Positions 48,559 to 61,341 are shown, numbered from the stretch's first letter. The stretch is DNA of 64,000 nucleotides from Desmodesmus armatus (GCA_007449985.2 VIIQ02000047.1:62001-126000), one strand, 5' to 3'. Made by a program: numbers and translations. Notes: generated by a model not told the origin, from the sequence alone.

Positions 48559-49483
48559 AGCACCACCAAGAGGTGTACAACCAAACATTTAACATGCCCA
48601 GCTGGGAGAAGGATGGAAAGCCCAAACAGCACCCCACTGCATCACGCTCGCCACAGGAACCTGTTGCAGCTTTCCTGCACTGTTGCCAACAACAATGCAG
48701 GCACAAGATAGCCACCACGCTAGTCTGCACTCCAAGATACCCACAGCCAGACTGCCAGATCGGGATGGGCCACACAACATCATAAGCAGGCTGCTGCCCT
48801 GTATGCAGCAGGCAAATGTGCTGTTGAGATTTGGCAAGCAGCGCTGCAGCAACGTTCACCAATCCTTTCACCTGCCCTGTCAAGGATGTGGCAGTGGATC
48901 TGCTTGTCATGGCTGCAACATGAACCTGTCCTACCAAAACAGCACCAGATCACATGGTCTGCACATTCCACTGAGCATCAAACCTGTTGTTACCATATTG
49001 TACAAGCATGAGAACAACATCACCCGGTTGCTGGTTCACTGCAGTTGCTTTCACTTGCAACCAATTGGTTGCAAACATCTGTTGAACCACAACATGAGTG
49101 CTGCTGGATCTTCAGCAACACCACAGCAACCCACACTCCAATGTGGATTGCCACTGTGCAGGAGGAAAAACCCCAGGGGTGCCCCTGAGATGGAGGGGGA
49201 ATTCAATCACCATTGCCTAACAGCATTGTTGTACATGCAGATCCCAAGGGACCCTTTGAAAAGTGGTTGGGGCCCAGTGCGATTGCAGGCAACCTGGGCC
49301 TTGCTGCTGCTGACGCGTCTACAGCACCTCTAACGTAGGGCACCCTGCCACAGCCACAAACCAATACCTTTCTGAGGCACACTCACTGCCCCTGCTGCTG
49401 CTCAGCAGAGCGCCAGTGCTGCACAATGCGCTGCTGCTGGCACACTGGGATCAGCAAAAACAGCCATGTGGTCACTGCTGCTG

Positions 49484-52400
49484 CTACTGCTGGCTAGCCG
49501 ACTCCTCCATGCTCGCTTCGGCAGCAGCAGAGTCTGCGGCTGCTGCCCCCGCTGAACCCTCTGCCGCCGCTGCTGCTGGTGTGCTGGTCCTGCTGCGCTT
49601 GGCAGGGGGCTTCTCAGACCGGCTGCCTCGCCGCCCCTTTTTGCTGCCAGGCACTGATGTCTCCGGCTTGACCTTCTTCACCTTGAGCTCTAGTAGGCCG
49701 CCCTCCAGCATAGCCTCCTTCCACCCCAGCACCACCCCGTGCTTCTCCTCAACCTGCAGCTTCTCCCACCAGCCCACCCATCTGTCCCTGTCTGCTGCTG
49801 ACAGCCCCATCCCAGCTGGCGATGGGCCCTTCAGGACAGGCAGCCCCTGCATTGGCTGCCCTGTAGCTGCCTCCCACACGCTGCCCGCCACCTCCACAGC
49901 CACTGGGTAGGGCACAGCGTTGCCCACCTGCTGATCCACCTGTGTGTCTTTACCCTTGTAGTGCAGCCAGTCTGGGGTGCCGTTGCAGCGAGCCTGCGAA
50001 AGGCAGCAGGGCACGGCAGCAGTAGCAGACGCAGCCATGTGGGTGACATGAAAGGCAGGAGCAGCAAAGGGGTGGCTGCGATCTATCCACAGCAATGCTG
50101 ATGAGGTACCACCGCCTGGTTTCTATCCACACACCCGTGCATCGATGGCCAACACACCTCCTTTGAAGGCCATAGCAACCCCCCCCCCCCCGGGTCTGGC
50201 CTCCCAGCCCCTGCCCACCCAAACTGCGGCACGCACCCGCTCCCTGTGTGTGAGCATCCTTGGCTCCGCAAAGTGCACGATGGCGGTGTTGGTCTTGGTG
50301 CTGTTGGCAGTGGGGCCGCTGTAGTTCTTGCCCACCACTGTCCCCACTGTACCCAGCGGTTTCATCACAGCGTCGTCGGTGGGGTCACTTGGCAGGTTGA
50401 GGGAGACCTTGCGGGGGTAGAGGAGCAGGTGGCCTGACAGCACCCCCGGCAGGAAGCCCCGCAAGGGTTGGTCCACATAGTGGGGCGTGCGGCAGAACTG
50501 CGCAAAGGCCGACACTGGGGTGAGGTCGGCGACTGCTTCTGCTGCAGGAACGCCTGCCAGGATGTACGGCATCACTGCCTTCTGGGGGTCATAGCTGGTG
50601 GCAGCAGGGCAGCCAGGACAGGGGGATACGAGGGACATGGTGCAGTCAGGGAGGTGTTGCTGACACCATTGGGCGCGTCAGCAATCAAGTGCACTGCAAG
50701 CCTAAGGTGGGCACATATTCCCGCACTCACCCCAGCTGGCTTGTGACCTCCTGCGTAGTCATCACCCTGCCCCAGCACTGCATGTGGTATTGTGACAGTT
50801 GCCAAGTGGTGGCTGGCTTCAGCAGAGCCTGTACTATAAACCTGACAGCGTCAACAAACCCGCACGCTCCTGCAGGTGCACCTCTTCCCCAAGGACACCA
50901 CATCACACACTATCTCAGCCTCCTACCTGTCACACTGCCGTCCAAATGTCACAGGCACGTTTTTACCCCCCTGGGCCGCATGTGCCTCCTCTGCTGCTGC
51001 CTGCCCCTCCTCACGCAGACAATTCAGGCGTTTCTGCAGGACACCCTTCTTGAGCCTGCTGCCGCTACTGCCACCCCCCACACATCGCCCCTGCTGCTGC
51101 TGCTGCCGCCGCCAGGGCGCACCACCAGCAGCAGCACCAGCTGCTGCTGCTGCTGGCTGTTGCTGCCTGCTGCTGCTGGCGCCACTGCTGCGGGGGCTGT
51201 GTGTGGTGTCAGCTGCGTGGTGAGGTGCCATGATGTGTGGCAGGTCACCCAGTGCCTCCAGCAGGGTGATAGGGGGCAGCAGCTCATCCTCTATCTTGGA
51301 TTCCGCTGCAGCTGTCAGCACATCATACCAGCAACCAGCATCAACGGTTTGCCCCTTTGGCCCCTGCAGCAGCAGCAGGTATTGAATGGCATGTGAAGTT
51401 TGTTGCCAGCCAAAGCAGGATAGGCAGGAGAGTAAATGTGATGTGACGTTGATATATCAGCACATTTTATGGGGGAGTATGTTACATGGACATTTTCGCC
51501 AAACAACAATGGCATTGCCCACCAGGATCGAGCCAGGTGAACCTCATAAGTTGTCTCCCCTGCGGTGGTTTGCACCACCTACACCGGGTTGACCAAAGAA
51601 GGCAGAACCACCAGAATTGCAGCAAGTGCCAGCCATGCTAGGAACCTATTGTGTGCAGAGATGAGGGCAGGCAACTATACCAGTGTGGACACAAGAAACA
51701 GAACAAAGTCAGTCAAATACCCATAGTAAGGCCAAGCAAGCGTGCTCTGCGCACTTTCATTTTGTACAAAGTGTGTGCCAGGGCCGACTGTTCGGCATGT
51801 TGAAACACAGTAGCAACACAATCTTGGTCACCCAACTGGACTGAAGCCGGGTCAGCAAAGGCTGGGCAGGCGGTGCGCAGATCATCATACACGGGACATT
51901 CAAGAATGAAGTGCTTTAGATCTTCAACATTGTTGCTGGTGCCAGTACGGGCCAGCACAGCAGCGCGGTTGGCCAGCGAATTGGCCAGCGCGAATTGGCC
52001 AGCGCGAATTGGCCAGCGATTTTGCAGGGCCACTCAAGCACTGCATTGTGAGATTGCTGATAGCACATGCCGCATGCATGCACAGTGTCCACACTTGTCT
52101 GAACAGCGCCAGAACGTTGATGGCCCAGCTAGAAGACTTTGCATATACAGGGCACCTTAGCCCACAACACGTATCTTTTGATATGTGCCACCCGTGCAGA
52201 CCCATACTTGCTGCTGCTGCCGCCACCCCTGCCGCACCTCCACCAGCAGCTCCTTGGGCATGAAGGTGGCGTCCGTCTGCTTCTCTTCTTGTGAATCGCA
52301 AAAATACCTCTGCGCATATGGTGGCACCTCGTAGCGTGGGGGAGGGGGTGTTGGCAGCTGGTAGCCGTGCTTTGCTGCATACAGGAAGATGCGCTGCAGC

Positions 52401-55400
52401 AAGGCACACGGGGCAGCAAGGCTCACATACAAAAACACACTGTGGGACTTTGTCGTGCTGTCAGCAGACAATGGCAGGGGTGGTGGGTGTGACACATGCA
52501 TACACACATGCTGCAACACTGCTGGCATCGGTTTGGGTCAAACTCTTGCAGACTCCGGCACTCATGCACCCATACAGCCAGTTGAAAATTGCAGCCTGGC
52601 AACATACTGGGCCATGGCTTGCCATGCCATCACTGCCAGATTGATCACAGCGCAATGACATGCATCCCCACTCTGCAGCCATGTACAATATTCTGCTATT
52701 GCTACATGGTTCGCGGCGTGCATGAAGAATTCACATGCTCATGAGTTGTTTTGCAGGAGTTCCCCACCGCTCTCTATACCACTGCATGCCGCACCACAAG
52801 CACGTTGACAGCCTGAGAAAGGGGTGGCTCCCACAAGAGGGGTGTACCGTCCGTCCTCATTGACTGTGAGTGCCTGTCCTCCTGTGCACCTATCATACAG
52901 GATGCATACACCTAGACCACACACGCGCTCATTGGCCCACTTATGTATCCCTGCACACCCGCCCCCAGCAGCCCCGTCGTCTCACCACACGTCTCGATGG
53001 CAGCCCATACTGTGCACACTCCAGCATACACATCCTGACCTGCAGCAACAGGCATGCAACACAACACAGCACCAGGCAGGAGTGAAGGGCCCAAGATGGT
53101 GTTGCGTCTGATGCCTTATGCTCGGCAATGAGTGCCAAAGAGGTTGCTGTGTCAGATGCTGTGTGGAGCACAGGAGTGCAGACCATGCAGACGCCCTTGC
53201 TGCAGGGCAAGCACTCGTGTCACAAGGGGTTTCCGACTGCAGCCACCTACAGGTCATGCGGTTGTGCAGCGATGCACCCACATGAATCCTCCTTTACCAG
53301 CCGCCCCTGCGTTGTAATTAGTGCCTCTTTGCCCCCCCCCCCCCCCCCCACACACACACATGCTTGCATGTGACTCGCATGTACTCCATATGTTCAACAC
53401 ACAGATCAGACATGTAAGCTCTACGTGGACCCCCCGCCCCCCCAAAACAATTTCCTTACCTGGTATCCCTCATCCAGCAGCTGCGGCACCACCAGCAGGA
53501 AGGGCCGAAACACAGCAACGTCCTTTAGAACCTTGCTGCTGCCCCCATCCTGCTGCTGCTGCAGGGCCTGCAGTGCCTCGTTGATGTCGTCCACATCGTC
53601 CTGCCCCACACTGTCCTCGCCGTCATCATCATCACCAAGGGCATTCTCGTCCCCTAGCGGGCCCTGGGACTCACTGGCTGCTGCTGTTTGGGACTGGGAG
53701 GGGCCAGCCTGCCGCCCCCTCAGCTTGCGGGCGGCCCTGTACACCTAAAGCAGCAAGCCAAGAGTTGGTTAAAGATTGCTGTGAAGAAGGTGTGGCTAGA
53801 GCCAGAAAGGCGTTGTTGGCCTCATGCTATTCATAGGACTCCGGCAACCAAAGGGTTGATACAGTGTGAATGGTGGGGACAGGGTCCAATCCGTGGCACT
53901 GGCCAGAGAGTCAGGGGTAGCCCCTGGGGCTCATGCCGTCACATCACTCACACATACTGATGGGAGCTTTGAAGCATGTCAGAAAGAGAAGCTTGTGTCA
54001 GCATAGCGTGTACATGCATGCAATGCTGGCGTTCCTATAGTGTCCTGTGTTTTTGGGGTGGGGGTGGCTGTCATGTGGTTTGAAAACATGTCACAGAAGC
54101 AGGGCTTCTGAAGGATCATAGCTGTCCACGGCAAGAAGCTTGCCAACAGAGTAGAAAACGGGCCAAATTAGATAATCATTCCCGCATTCCAGCCAACATC
54201 AGGCTGGGCGCATTGCAGTGCGACTGTGTTGTGTTGGTCAGATGGCACATACCTATGCTTTGGCGCACCAATGCCATGAAAAGACGCAGGGGCAAAACGT
54301 CACACCCCTAAACCTAGCCCTCACACCCCTGGACACAGCCTTCCGGGACTCCCTGCAGCACCCGTGCACCGTCAGATGTAGGTTGATCAGCAGGCCCCAG
54401 CTGGCTCCTGCTACCCCCCCCCCTCACCTGCACGTTCTTCTTCCTGAACTTCTGCACTATGAAGCCAGGCACCTCCTCAAGCGTTACAAAGGCTGGTTGC
54501 AGCGCAGCCACGATGCGCGGCACAACCCTAACGCACATAAGGTGTTGGAAAGAGGCAGCACAGCATGTAGGGCAAGTTACGCCAGCATACGACCCCAGCA
54601 GGAAATGGGGGATGGTGTGTCTCCAGCAGGGCAGCATGGCATGCAACATGCCAGCTAGCCAGCAGGCGCAACGCCGGGCCACAGCGCATGACTGCTTTGC
54701 ACACAGCATGAAGCAGACCTGCGGTTTGCGCTAGTATGTCAGGGCTGGCATCACGCAACATTGGCATTTGCTGTTGAACCTGGTGTTCTGTTTCATGAAA
54801 CTGAATCCTGGGAATGGAATGTCACCTTTGTAGCTATAAAGATGATGCCAAAGCTGAACATTTGCACACTGCAAACAAGGTTGTGCCCCAGTCCGGGACT
54901 GCCTGTGAGCCACCCTGGCCACCCTCCATACCCTGCCAACAAACATTGCCCTCTGCCCGCGCTTGTGTAGCACCCCCCCCCCCCCCCCCCGCCTCTCCGT
55001 TCCCATGTTCCTCACCCCCCCCCCCCGGGGACCGTCCCTTACATGAGTGTTTCTCCTGTCAGGACTCGTAGCGGCTCCTGCTTTGCCTTTGACAGGTTCT
55101 GGCAGGGTGGACTGAAGTGCAACCAGCCCACATTGGCCCCCAGGGGACCTGAGGGACCATTGAAGGCAGCCTGACGCGCAAACTCCTCAACCTGGGGGGG
55201 GGGCACAGGGGTGTAGGGGTGTGTGAGACACTGAGCTTGTGAGGCAGTAAGCTTGATACCAACCAATCCACTACTGTCAACAGTCATAGCGGTGTTTGTG
55301 TGTGTGCATGATGAGCGTGTGTGCGTTGGTGTGAGAGTGAGTGTGTGTGTGGGGGGGGGGGGAGATAAGCACTTGTTTACCAAAGTGACGGCAACCATCA

Positions 55401-57174
55401 AGTCCTGACAACAGGCATGCAGCTGGGATGCGTTGGGGTGGGCAGGGCCCAGCTTGACAACCCCTGGCACATGTTTCTATCGGTGGCCCTGGCACACCCT
55501 GCCCACCGTATGTTGAACACATGAGTTGCATCAGGCAGGTGCATGATGTCGCTGTCATGATGACATGGTATCATTACTGGCTATTATCTGGTGTAGGTGC
55601 AGTCACAGTTTGCAGCAAACCACTGATGGATGGTGGCGGATATAATCCCACCCTGGTGTTTTAACCGGCACAACCCTGGTAGGCAATGCCACTGATGTGT
55701 GGCGAATGTGCCTGCGCGCAACCTTTCTAACGCTTCTGAATATGTATGACTTATCGTCGACAAGCGCGACCCCGCCCACAGCGGAGTGCATTGATAGGAC
55801 CTGAGTGGAGGTGAGACCCCATGAGCATGTATGCGCGCCACACATACACTCAGCCAGACTGCGCCTGATACTGACTGAACCTTCAGGTCCTTCTTCTCAC
55901 AGTGTCAGTGAGTAAGAGTAAGAGTAAGAGCAAGAGCAAGAGCAAAAGGAAGAGTAAGAGTAAGAGTGAGAGTGAGTGTGAGTGTGTCCCTCACCGTGCA
56001 GTGCATTGTCTGTGTTGGTGGGTGTCCTGAAGGGTTGAAGGGCAACTCCCCATTGTAGTCAAACGTGTTCATCATGAAGCTGGAGATGGCTGCCTGGTCA
56101 CTGTCAACACCATACGACACCTGAAGCGCAACACAACAAAACAGCACAGTCACACAGCAGCACAGCACAGCAACTGGCGATGAGGTACACAGAGAGGGGT
56201 CCGCATCTGACCCCCTATGCACGGCTGCTAATAGAAAGGTTATACCAATACATGGTTGCATGGTGACCACTGTATGCATGCCTGCACAGCAAATGCACAC
56301 GGAGTGCATCTGCCGACTCTCTTTGTACCATGCCCAGCCCTGCTTGTGTCAACACTGCTGCCCGTGCCCCCCCCCCCTCCCCGCCCTTGGAAGCTTCCCA
56401 GCAAGCTACTTGCAATGCATTGGCAATTGCACCCCCCACCACCACCCACACACGAGCAACCCACGTACACACTTACCGCCCAGCCTGCTGTCCTGGATCC
56501 CACAGACATGTGGCCAGCACCACAAAAGATGTCAGCCATACGCCGCTCAGCCTGCAAGGGACGGCATGAACGGAAGACGAGCAGGGCGGCATGTACAGTA
56601 CAACTCAAAGCATGTCGATTGCTGGCAACATCACAGCACAGCGCACAAGGAGTTCACACGCGGTCAACCACCAGCGTCATTTCAAAGTCCTGATCCACCT
56701 GTGATACACACATTCCTCACCTGCCTGCTCCTACACAGTCCACAGGTGTGCCACCTGGCAACGCCGCAACGCCTCTAATCACCCCCAAGACTTCCCTGGC
56801 TGCTCGCCCACGTGTACCGCCGCAACTGACATGTGCCCCTACGTCCCAGCCCTCCAGCACCCCCCCCCCCCCACACGCACAATTTTGATATCAAGGATGC
56901 CTGCATTGACAAAGCAGTGGGGTGTAAGGCCGTCTGTACGGAGTCCACCTTCAAAAGATTTTTTCACACACTCAGGGTGCAAACCATAACTGACTCAGGC
57001 AGTGTCGCTCTACCTGTCCAACACACCACCCGCTCTGCCTATACCTCCCTCTGCACCCCGCCCCCCCTCCACACACCTCTGTCAGCAGCCGCCTCTCAAT
57101 GTGTCCACCAAAGGCATAGGGGTCAAACTTGAAGGAGTAGTCAGTGTGGTCCTGAGGAATGCATGTGACCGTAC

Positions 57175-57261
<87 letters not shown>

Positions 57262-58801
57262 ACAAACAAGAGGCCCACGAGCAGGAGGGGCAGCAGTCAG
57301 GGAGGCAGCAAACCTGGAGTGTGCCTGCACACACACACACACACACACTGATGAGCTGGCGAGACCATGACAGCGACTGCGGGTGTGCTGTGCTGCACTG
57401 CTGCCGCCCACGGCATGGCCCTGACAGTGCTGAGCCGTGGTGCTGCTGGAGGTACACAGCTCGGCCAGCCTTGCCCTCCAATGGATGTGGCTGGGAGCAT
57501 GTGATGCCGCACTCACATACACATAGCGCCAGTAGAAGAAGTCCCTGCGCGCCTCTGCAGCACACAGACACAGACATACAAGCAGTCACACAGCCTGGCA
57601 AGCACTCGCCACCAGGGGCACTCTGTCAATCAGTCCCTGATTACATTGCATGCACACGGCTCTGTATGGATTACAGAGAGTTTCTTTGACCCCTTCATGC
57701 CCAATCACCCTCCCTCCCCAGACCATCGCTCACTGAGATAGTGGCGATCTCCCCTCTGCTGCCCCACACGTCACCCGCTTGAACCCAGCATTGCACAAGC
57801 TCATCCCCGTGACCTACGCCTCCTCACCCCCCCCCTTTCTCTCCTTGTCTGTACCTGTCCCCCCCCCCCCCCCCCGCCCCCCGCCCCACCCCACCCCCCA
57901 CACACACCTGAGTCACCCTCCACCTTGTCTTCATAGTCCTTCTCATATTTGTCCAGGGCCTCCCTCCAGGTCCTGCCAGGGTAGCGTGCCAGCACCTCGT
58001 TGTATGTCAGCACAGTCACGGGGGCATCCATGTAAGCAGCCGACCGCACCTCACGGTAGCTGCCATCAGCCCCTGGAGGGCGGGAGGGGAGGAGGAGGTA
58101 GACAGAGGGCGTCATGGAGAACAGAAGGCGGTGTTCAATGCTGGGTGGGGGCCTGTTGTGTTCGGCGTGAGCTGTCAGCTGCATTTGCACACGGCTGAAG
58201 TTCAGCCGCTGAAGCAGCGTGCAGCACGCTACGTTTCTGTCTCACATCAGTCCCTGAGTGACTGTCAAGGCAGACGCTCTGCACCCCGTCCCCGCCTCCC
58301 TGCAATCTCCTGCAAGCTGTGTGGCTGCACTGTAACCACTACACGCCGTCACACACTCATCTGTCTACACACCCACTCACAATCCCCACCCACAGCACCG
58401 TCCCATCCCTCATCCTCCTTGCAGCCCCCCCTCCACACTCTCCATATTCCACATGAAGATAGGGAGGGCAACATTGCGGCATCACAACGCGCGCTGTGCT
58501 GCGTGCTGCATCGGCGGGTCGCAGGCACCCTATGGCCCCCTCCTGAATTCACACAGCTCATCCTGGCACTGTCATTGTCACCGCCAGCATCAGCACAAGC
58601 ACAGCCCCCATCCCCTCATTTTCAGCCGCCACTCACGTCGCACAATGTTGTTTGGGTTGTCGTCTGTGTGATACATGCAACACACGTGCTCTGCCTGCAA
58701 GAACAGCTCAGCAGACCGCTTGGGTGCTGTCAGGCGGGGACAGCCCTTGTCAGCACCATCACGGTCAGCATCTTGGTGGATCTGCCCCTGTAGTGGCGCA
58801 T

Positions 58802-58853
<52 letters not shown>

Positions 58854-60603
58854 ACAGCAGCAGCACAGCAGGGGTGGGCACATAGCACCAGAGACTTGCA
58901 CAAGCACGAGGACAGCACACAGCCAGCACACAGGTGCCAGCAGCGGTTTGCGTGCAGGAGGCCTGCTGCTGCAGCCTGACTCTTGCATGCATGCTGTTGC
59001 GGCGTCAGTTGCAGGCCCTTCCCGCCAGCAGCACCAAAACCCTGGGAGGCCCCCTCACCCAGCGCCAGAAGTACTGCAGGGCCACATGGCAGTTGCCATC
59101 ATGCTCCGACTCCAGCACAGCTGAACGCCAATGCAGGCAGGCAGACAGTCAGGCACACACACGGGCACACTGAGAGGACAGCCGTAACCAGATGATTGGA
59201 ATCCAGCCAACACACTACGCGTCTACAAAGCGACCAACACCAATCAACGAGGCACCCAATGCGCCGGTGGGGTCACAGGGTTCACTGCTGCAGCAGCCCT
59301 AGACATCACCAAGCACCCAACTTCGGAATGTCACAACATTGGATGGTTGATGCATGGCTGGATGCACTCCCTGTCTCTACACACCCTCAGGGCATGCCCT
59401 GGTCCAGTCAGCACAGCACAGACTCACCCACAATGCGGGCGATGTAGTTGGCCCTGTACATGCAGCAGCACAAGCACCAGGACATCAGATGAATCAGTGC
59501 ATTGGCACAACAAACAGCAAACAGTCTCAAGTCCATGGGGATGCTGCTGGGAGCAACAATCTCAACACAGCTGCACCCGTGCAATACATAGCCCACCCAT
59601 GAACCCCAACTATGAAGCTGTCGGCACTGCTGCCACCAGCACCACCACTGGTGCTGCTGCTGCTGCTGTGGTGATGAGGCAGGATCCTCTATTGCTCTGT
59701 AGCTCCTCTGCTGCCCTGTAGCGGGAGCACTGCTGGTCACATTGACAGGCTTAGCCTGCGCCCTGCAGCCCCTTCAACACTCACAAACGCAAGGTGCCCC
59801 AGGTACATGCCTCTTTTTCACATAACAGACTGCGCAAAGCATGCTGCTGCCTTCCACTCACCCCACGTCTCCCTTGAATTTGCTGCTGCTGCGTGAGGAA
59901 TTGGCGTCTGACACATACCCTCCCACCTTGAACACCCTGCCGAGGGGCACCAGCAGCAGAAGCAGTGGAGGAAGAAAAGCACAGAGTCCTTAATAACTGC
60001 ATCGTCTTGCAGCCAAGGAGTGCAGAGGATATGCCCGCCCCAGCCTGTCACTTGAAGTGTCATGATTCACTCATGAGTCGAAGATTGACCAATGCACCTC
60101 CCTTCCAATGCACCCCACTCAACCACGTGACACATCCAACCAGACATGACAAGGCCCCAGAGGGCCACTGAGCATGCAGGCAGGCAAGCTGCAGCACAGC
60201 TGGACCTGCTTGAGCTGGTTGCGTTGTGCATGACAGGAGGACAGGCCCGCTGCAAGCTGGTGCAATGCACGCACTTTGCTGGGAGCCGTGCGCAGGTCAG
60301 CTGGTGCTGGCTAGACAGCTGTGTGCAGCCATCACCCTATAGCAGACTCACATCATGTTGCCACTGTCATCCTGCATCTTAAAGCCCTTGCGTTCAAACA
60401 CCTTGGGGCCGTAGGAGGCAGGGGCAGGGGCTCGGTCGCCCTCAAACTCGAGCTTGCACTCTTTGATGTACTGCAAATTTTCCTGGTACTCCTTCTGGTC
60501 CGCCTCATATTCCTCATCGTCGCTGTAGTCCGAGGGTTTGGTATCTTGGGAGGGTCCGACGGCATGATGGGCGGTGGGGTGAGCAGCAGCCCACACACAG
60601 ACC
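49484..60603 (-). CDS. DNA (cytosine-5) methyltransferase with BAH domain
   Basis: Nineteen exons join in phase to about 1,053 residues (N-terminus open): 60352-60603, 59862-59936, 59428-59453, 59059-59120, 58637-58787, 57908-58072, 57517-57554, 57077-57151, 56660-56698, 56477-56551, 55995-56120, 55043-55191, 54428-54527, 53460-53744, 52986-53039, 52208-52393, 50927-51363, 50237-50594, 49484-49993. The enzyme transfers methyl from SAM to cytosine C5 in nuclear DNA. After an acidic N-terminus (SDYSDDEEYEADQKEYQE), residues about 85-245 look like a BAH module (YIARIV, HVALQYFWRW, ELFLQAEHVCCMYHTDDNP). Catalytic motifs run in order: I DIFCGAGHMSVGSRTAGW (about 300), IV HFSPPCQNLSKA with the catalytic Cys (about 390), VI TLEEVPGF (about 430), VIII QYGLPSRR (about 550), then DLPHI, X QVGNAVP (about 905). 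There is an acidic insert between VI and VIII, a Gln/Ala linker after DLPHI and a Lys/Arg-rich tail. Exact subfamily unresolved. Confidence 0.9.
51445..51513 (-). repeat. copy of the short dispersed repeat also found at 29.35-29.41 kb
   Basis: Located 200 bases downstream (minus strand) of the LINE tail, inside a methyltransferase intron. See the copy at 29348-29413 for the shared bases. Confidence 0.6.
51713..52033 (-). mobile_element. 3' fragment of a non-LTR (LINE-type) retrotransposon
   Basis: The minus-strand frame ends with a typical LINE reverse-transcriptase C-terminus: NNVEDLKHFILECPVYDDLR, then ACPAF, a helical stretch and a basic end (KMKVRRARLLGLTMGI). This resembles the zinc-knuckle-like ETxEHxLxxCP region found after the RT domain. 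The RT domain itself is absent, and the first Cys pair is missing, so it is a 5'-truncated relic. It lies wholly inside the methyltransferase intron 51364-52207, on the same strand as the host gene. Homology begins near 51955, where a short tandem repeat array marks the truncation point. Confidence 0.75.
51964..52020. repeat. 14-15-bp tandem repeat at the LINE truncation point
   Basis: About four copies of GCGAATTGGCCA-type units (GCGGTTGGCCA, GCGAATTGGCCA) adjoin the 5' end of the LINE fragment. Confidence 0.8.
55908..55990. repeat. 6-bp (AGAGTA/AGAGCA) repeat in methyltransferase intron
   Basis: Imperfect AGTAAGAG / AGCAAGAG units, changing to AGTGAGAGTGAGTGTG, run up to within five bases of the splice donor after the exon 55995-56120. 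In the transcript this is a pyrimidine-rich CTTACTCTTACTC track just inside the intron. Confidence 0.8.
57176..57259. repeat. (CAG)28 microsatellite
   Basis: An uninterrupted CAG run on the plus strand, within the methyltransferase intron between exons 57077-57151 and 57517-57554. In the sense transcript it is CUG. Confidence 0.95.
58803..58840. repeat. (CAG)12-13 microsatellite
   Basis: A CAG run, followed by CAA-interrupted units to about 58865, in the methyltransferase intron upstream of exon 58637-58787. In the sense transcript it is CUG. Confidence 0.9.
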
Positions 60604-60967
60604 CTGAACAGGCCACCTACTGCTGCTTCATGCCCACCGAACTGCTAGCTGAATCTTGTTGGTGAGCCTGAGAACAGCTGACAATAACATAGGTTCTTTC
60701 AGAGTGCTGAGAGGGTTGTGAAGAGTGTGTGGGTTAGGCTGGCACACAGCTTCGAAACGATGGCCCAGATCAGTTGCCAAAGCAGCACTTGCTGGTGGGA
60801 CTGCTGTGGACAGCAGACCAGTATCACAATTCCAGAGCGTGACAAGATGAAATAATCAATGCCGCAGTTGAGTGTGCAGTGGTTCCCTTGCTCCCACGGT
60901 GCAGCGTAGACGAGGTAGCGTCTGATGTGAATCACCGAAGCTAATGACGGACGCCACAAGTACTCAC

Positions 60968-61119
60968 GCCGTGGGCCCACCCTCAAAAATTGCACCTTCT
61001 TCGCGGCCTAAACCTTCGTGGCGTGGTGTGCTGCGGGCGCTTGTGTCTCCTGGGCGAGCTTGCTTGTGATACCTCAATGCCTCGACAGCTGAACGTACTG
61101 TTGGTACTTGAGGCAACAA
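60968..61119 (-). CDS. candidate upstream exon of the DNA methyltransferase
   Basis: The minus-strand frame is open from just after a TGA at 61120-61122 to a GGC|GTGAGT donor at 60968. It ends in phase 2, which fits the exon starting at 60603. It encodes TVRSAVEALRYHKQARPGDT and then RHEGLGREEGAIFEGGPT, which reads as protein. No ATG lies in this frame, so a first exon is still missing, or this stretch is not coding. The divergent plus-strand gene starts at 61342, leaving little space for another exon. Confidence 0.4.
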
Positions 61120-61341
61120 TCAGATAAACTCACTTCGACACAGCAAGACAGGATCTCACAGCACACCCAGCAGGATGGATATGGATCGTCCATCCTTCTT
61201 GCTGTGACCTCCATATATTTTCTCTTTCTGATGTAGATGGTTTACAACACATGGTGTCTCTCAGCTGCGGTGGCAGCTTAGCACCTGCAACATTGCTGTT
61301 CTACTGTTGTGGGAGCTTGTGACCGCTCAGGCCTGTGCACC
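61120..61341. promoter_or_regulatory. short divergent intergenic region
   Basis: About 220 bases between the most upstream methyltransferase exon candidate (minus) and the first ATG of the plus-strand gene. It contains the A/T-rich stretch CCATATATTTTCTC at about 61211-61224, the most TATA-like sequence near any start here, about 120 bases before the ATG at 61342. Confidence 0.4.

Larger units (their letters stand above)
47695..49483. other. convergent 3' flanks of H2A.Z and the DNA methyltransferase
   Basis: The plus-strand H2A.Z and the minus-strand methyltransferase end facing each other. Composition is T/G-rich up to about 48.2 kb and A/C-rich beyond, as expected for two 3' UTRs meeting. 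No additional gene is supported; a 216-codon plus-strand frame at 48683-49333 has no motif. Confidence 0.6.

Noticed and set aside
48683..49333. 216-codon plus-strand frame between H2A.Z and the methyltransferase
   Set aside because: Lies in the A/C-rich 3' flank of the minus-strand gene; no motif, no splice support.
51520..51545. Box B-like GGCTCGATCC, suggesting a tRNA-derived SINE
   Set aside because: No box A at the right distance; downstream of a LINE tail it is better seen as LINE 3' sequence.
57002..57370. Plus-strand frame with a long glutamine run
   Set aside because: It is the intronic (CAG)28 read on the strand opposite to the methyltransferase transcript.
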